Positions 62,270 through 64,000 of a DNA stretch of 64,000 nt are shown piece by piece. The position numbers and the translations under genes are program-made. The notes beneath the pieces are model-generated. The model was not told where the DNA came from and did not search any database. It saw only the letters and a list, made by a program, of their open reading frames with translations. Within the stretch, counting starts at the first letter, position 1, and each line of letters starts with the position of its first letter. Where the stretch lies: assembly GCF_001421485.1 (NCBI RefSeq), contig NZ_LMKK01000002.1, positions 403,355 to 467,354 on the forward strand, given 5' to 3'. Source of the DNA: Agreia sp. Leaf210 (GTDB lineage Bacteria; Actinomycetota; Actinomycetes; Actinomycetales; Microbacteriaceae).

Positions 62270-64000
62270 CTAGACGCTGCGCAGATCGTCGAGCAACTGG
62301 TCGCCCGGGCGGGCGTTCACGGTGTTAGCACGGATCTCCGCGCGGCCGAGCAGCTCATCCATACGACGCTGGCGCGAACGGTTGATGAGCGTGATGACCA
62401 TGCCCTTCTTGCCCGCGCGGCCGGTGCGGCCGGAGCGGTGCAGGTAGGTCTTGTACTCGTCGGGCGCGTCAGCCTGGATGACCAGGTTGATGTCGTCGAC
62501 GTGAATACCGCGGGCGGCCACATCGGTCGCGACCAGCACGTTGACCCGGCCGCTGGTGAGCAGCTGCAGGTTGCGGGTGCGGCGCGACTGGTTGAGGTCG
62601 CCGTGCAGGCTGGTAGCCGGGATGCCGGCGTCGTCGAGCTGGTCGGCCAGCTCCTCGGCGAAGGCACGGGTGCGGGCGAAGACCAGGGTCTTGCCGGGGC
62701 CAGACGCGAGCTGCTGGATGATCTCGCGCTTGTCGCGCTGCTCGATGAGCAGCACGCGGTGGTCGATCGTGGAGGAGGCCTGGTCTTCACCGGCGACCTC
62801 GTGCACGGCGGGGTTCACGAGGAACTCGTTCACCAGCTGGGCCACGCCCTTGTCGAGCGTCGCCGAGAACAGCAGACGCTGTCCGCCGTCGGCGACCAGG
62901 CGAAGGATGCGCTGCACCGGCTCGAGGAAGCCCAGGTCGCACATGTGGTCGGCCTCGTCGAGCACCGTGATGGTGACCTTGGAGAGGTCGAGACGGCCCT
63001 GCTCCACGAGGTCCTCGAGACGGCCGGGGGTCGCGATGATGATGTCGGTTCCGCGCTGCAGTGCCGAGACCTGCTTGAACTGCGGTACGCCACCGAACAC
63101 CGTGGTGGTGTTCAGGCCTACGGCCCGAGCGATGGGCTGCACCGTGCGGTCGATCTGCATGGCGAGCTCGCGGGTCGGGGCCAGGATGAGGGCGCGGGGA
63201 AGACGGCCGGGCTTGCGGCCCTTGGCTCCACCGTTCTCCATCAGACGCTCGACGACCGGTGCGCCGAAGGCGATGGTCTTGCCGGAGCCGGTCTTTCCGC
63301 GACCGAGCACGTCTTTTCCGGCGAGCACGTCGGGGATGGTCGCAGCCTGGATCGGGAACGGGCTGAGCGCTCCCATCGACTGGAGCTGGCGCTCGATGTT
63401 GTCGCCGAGACCCAGGTCCTTGAACGAGACTCCCTCGACCTCGACGGCCGTCGTGGCCTGCGCTTCGAGGCGCTCGAGCACGACGTCGTCTACCGGCGCG
63501 TGTCCGGCGGAGGGGCGGTCGTCGCGCTTCGGGTAGAAGTCCGAACCGCGGTCGTTGCTGCGCTGCGGACGGTCACCATACGACGGGCGCTCAGTGCGTG
63601 CGGGGCGGTCACCGTACGAAGGGCGCTCGGTGCGAGCCGGGCGGTCACCGTACGAAGGACGCTCGGTGCGGTCTCCATAGGAGGGACGGTCATTGCTGCG
63701 CTGCGGGCGGTCACCGTACGAGGGACGCTCTGAACGCTGCGGACGGTCACCGTAGGACGGACGCTCGGTGCGTGCCGGACGGTCACCATAGGAAGGACGG
63801 TCGTTGCTGCGCTGCGGACGGTCACCATACGAGGGACGCTCTGAACGCTGAGGACGGTCACCGAAGGAAGGACGCTCGGTGCGGTCTCCATACGAAGGAC
63901 GGTCATTGCTGCGCTGCGGGCGGTCACCGTACGAGGGACGCTCTGAACGCTGCGGACGGTCACCGTAGGACGGACGCTCGGTGCGAGCCGGACGGTCACC
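62270..64000 (-). CDS. DEAD-box RNA helicase with repetitive N-terminal extension, 5' end beyond the window
   Basis: RNA helicase; 576 codons visible. The core (from about 63440 down) shows the Q-motif region FKDLGLGDNIERQL and PFPIQAATIP, motif I GRGKTGSGKT, Ia PTRELAMQ, II DEADHMCDLGF, III SATLD and VI HRSGRTGRAG. Upstream the frame stays open to the window edge and encodes a long Arg/Asp/Pro/Tyr-rich tail of repeated units such as GDRPQRSERPSY and GDRPQRSNDRPSY. Such basic, RGG-like tails bind RNA and promote condensation in other helicases. The real start is to the right of the window; GTG 63481 would remove the tail and is not favoured. Confidence 0.92.
   Translation of the reverse strand, partial: GDRPARTERPSYGDRPQRSERPSYGDRPQRSNDRPSYGDRTERPSFGDRPQRSERPSYGDRPQRSNDRPSYGDRPARTERPSYGDRPQRSERPSYGDRPQRSNDRPSYGDRTERPSYGDRPARTERPSYGDRPARTERPSYGDRPQRSNDRGSDFYPKRDDRPSAGHAPVDDVVLERLEAQATTAVEVEGVSFKDLGLGDNIERQLQSMGALSPFPIQAATIPDVLAGKDVLGRGKTGSGKTIAFGAPVVERLMENGGAKGRKPGRLPRALILAPTRELAMQIDRTVQPIARAVGLNTTTVFGGVPQFKQVSALQRGTDIIIATPGRLEDLVEQGRLDLSKVTITVLDEADHMCDLGFLEPVQRILRLVADGGQRLLFSATLDKGVAQLVNEFLVNPAVHEVAGEDQASSTIDHRVLLIEQRDKREIIQQLASGPGKTLVFARTRAFAEELADQLDDAGIPATSLHGDLNQSRRTRNLQLLTSGRVNVLVATDVAARGIHVDDINLVIQADAPDEYKTYLHRSGRTGRAGKKGMVITLINRSRQRRMDELLGRAEIRANTVNARPGDQLLDDLRSV
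63540..64000 (-). repeat. In-frame tandem repeats of 27, 36 and 39 bp in the helicase tail
   Basis: Twelve complete units plus one partial unit, each beginning GDR and ending RPSY (or RPSF), in three lengths: GDRTERPSY, GDRP(A/Q)R(T/S)ERPSY and GDRPQRSNDRPSY. The order PARTE, PQRSE, PQRSND, TE occurs twice, so blocks of several units were duplicated together. The array runs off the window. Confidence 0.9.

Noticed and set aside
63490..63999. A 169-residue Val/Thr/Ser-rich minus-strand ORF over the helicase repeats
   Set aside because: It is another frame through the same repeats; repeat DNA keeps alternative frames open without selection.
63540..64000. CRISPR-like array of short repeats
   Set aside because: Units are contiguous without spacers, vary in multiples of three, and keep the helicase reading frame open.

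Overview
The window is a high-GC, gene-dense stretch of an actinobacterial chromosome. Protein similarities, the folate/ftsH/hpt/tilS gene order, the MSMEG_4193/DUF3090/SCO1664 trio, a DUF222-HNH gene and frequent GTG starts with 4-nt GTGA/ATGA overlaps all point to the family Microbacteriaceae. I cannot name the genus from sequence alone. Both ends are cut inside genes: panC on the left and a DEAD-box helicase on the right.

Layout. 1-10.4 kb is a minus-strand housekeeping run: tilS, hpt, ftsH, folE, folP, folB, folK, DUF3180, two PH-domain membrane proteins, a DUF2520 Rossmann protein and panC. 10.4-13.2 kb holds ppa, a long shared terminator, a secreted M23 peptidase with an MtrA-like upstream box, three tRNAs (Glu, Asp, Phe) and a DUF2188 gene. 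13.4-15.4 kb is the actinobacterial phosphomutase/DUF3090/kinase-like trio. 15.8-18.4 kb is a ClpC-type unfoldase with a near-perfect HspR operator.

18.49-20.0 kb is the most notable locus, a candidate retron. A reverse transcriptase (YADD, QGSPTSP and VTG motifs, with a long N-terminal region as in myxobacterial retron RTs) is preceded by a 168-nt segment. That segment is bounded by 16-nt inverted repeats, which pair fully with one G-U, and contains three hairpins: the layout of an msr-msd RNA with its a1/a2 stem. The open reading frame runs back through this segment, so automatic annotation would probably absorb the RNA into the CDS. No toxin or effector gene is evident beside it.

20.0-25.1 kb carries small conserved proteins, a MarR/TspO/MFS divergon with a palindromic operator, an acetyltransferase and a YpfJ-type protease. 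25.2-36.8 kb is an organosulfur and methionine-salvage island: a DszC/SfnB-like flavin monooxygenase, acireductone dioxygenase (mtnD), a ribose-type ABC importer followed by a methylthioribose kinase, and a convergent mtnA-mtnK2-mtnC-mtnB operon. Two kinases and a dedicated importer, with no MTA nucleosidase in the window, suggest uptake of external methylthioribose.

37-50 kb contains a DUF222-HNH gene, uncharacterised proteins, prolyl aminopeptidase, a lipoprotein, a two-component system next to an ABC-2 exporter, an acyl-CoA oxidase-like enzyme, an MFS pump and an AI-2E family protein. 50.8-64 kb contains PlsC, RecQ with an internal 15-bp repeat array, a DMT permease, a YkoEDC-type ECF importer behind an iron-box-like site, a heterodimeric ABC exporter, a VOC protein, and the DEAD-box helicase, whose N-terminal extension consists of 9-13-residue repeats.
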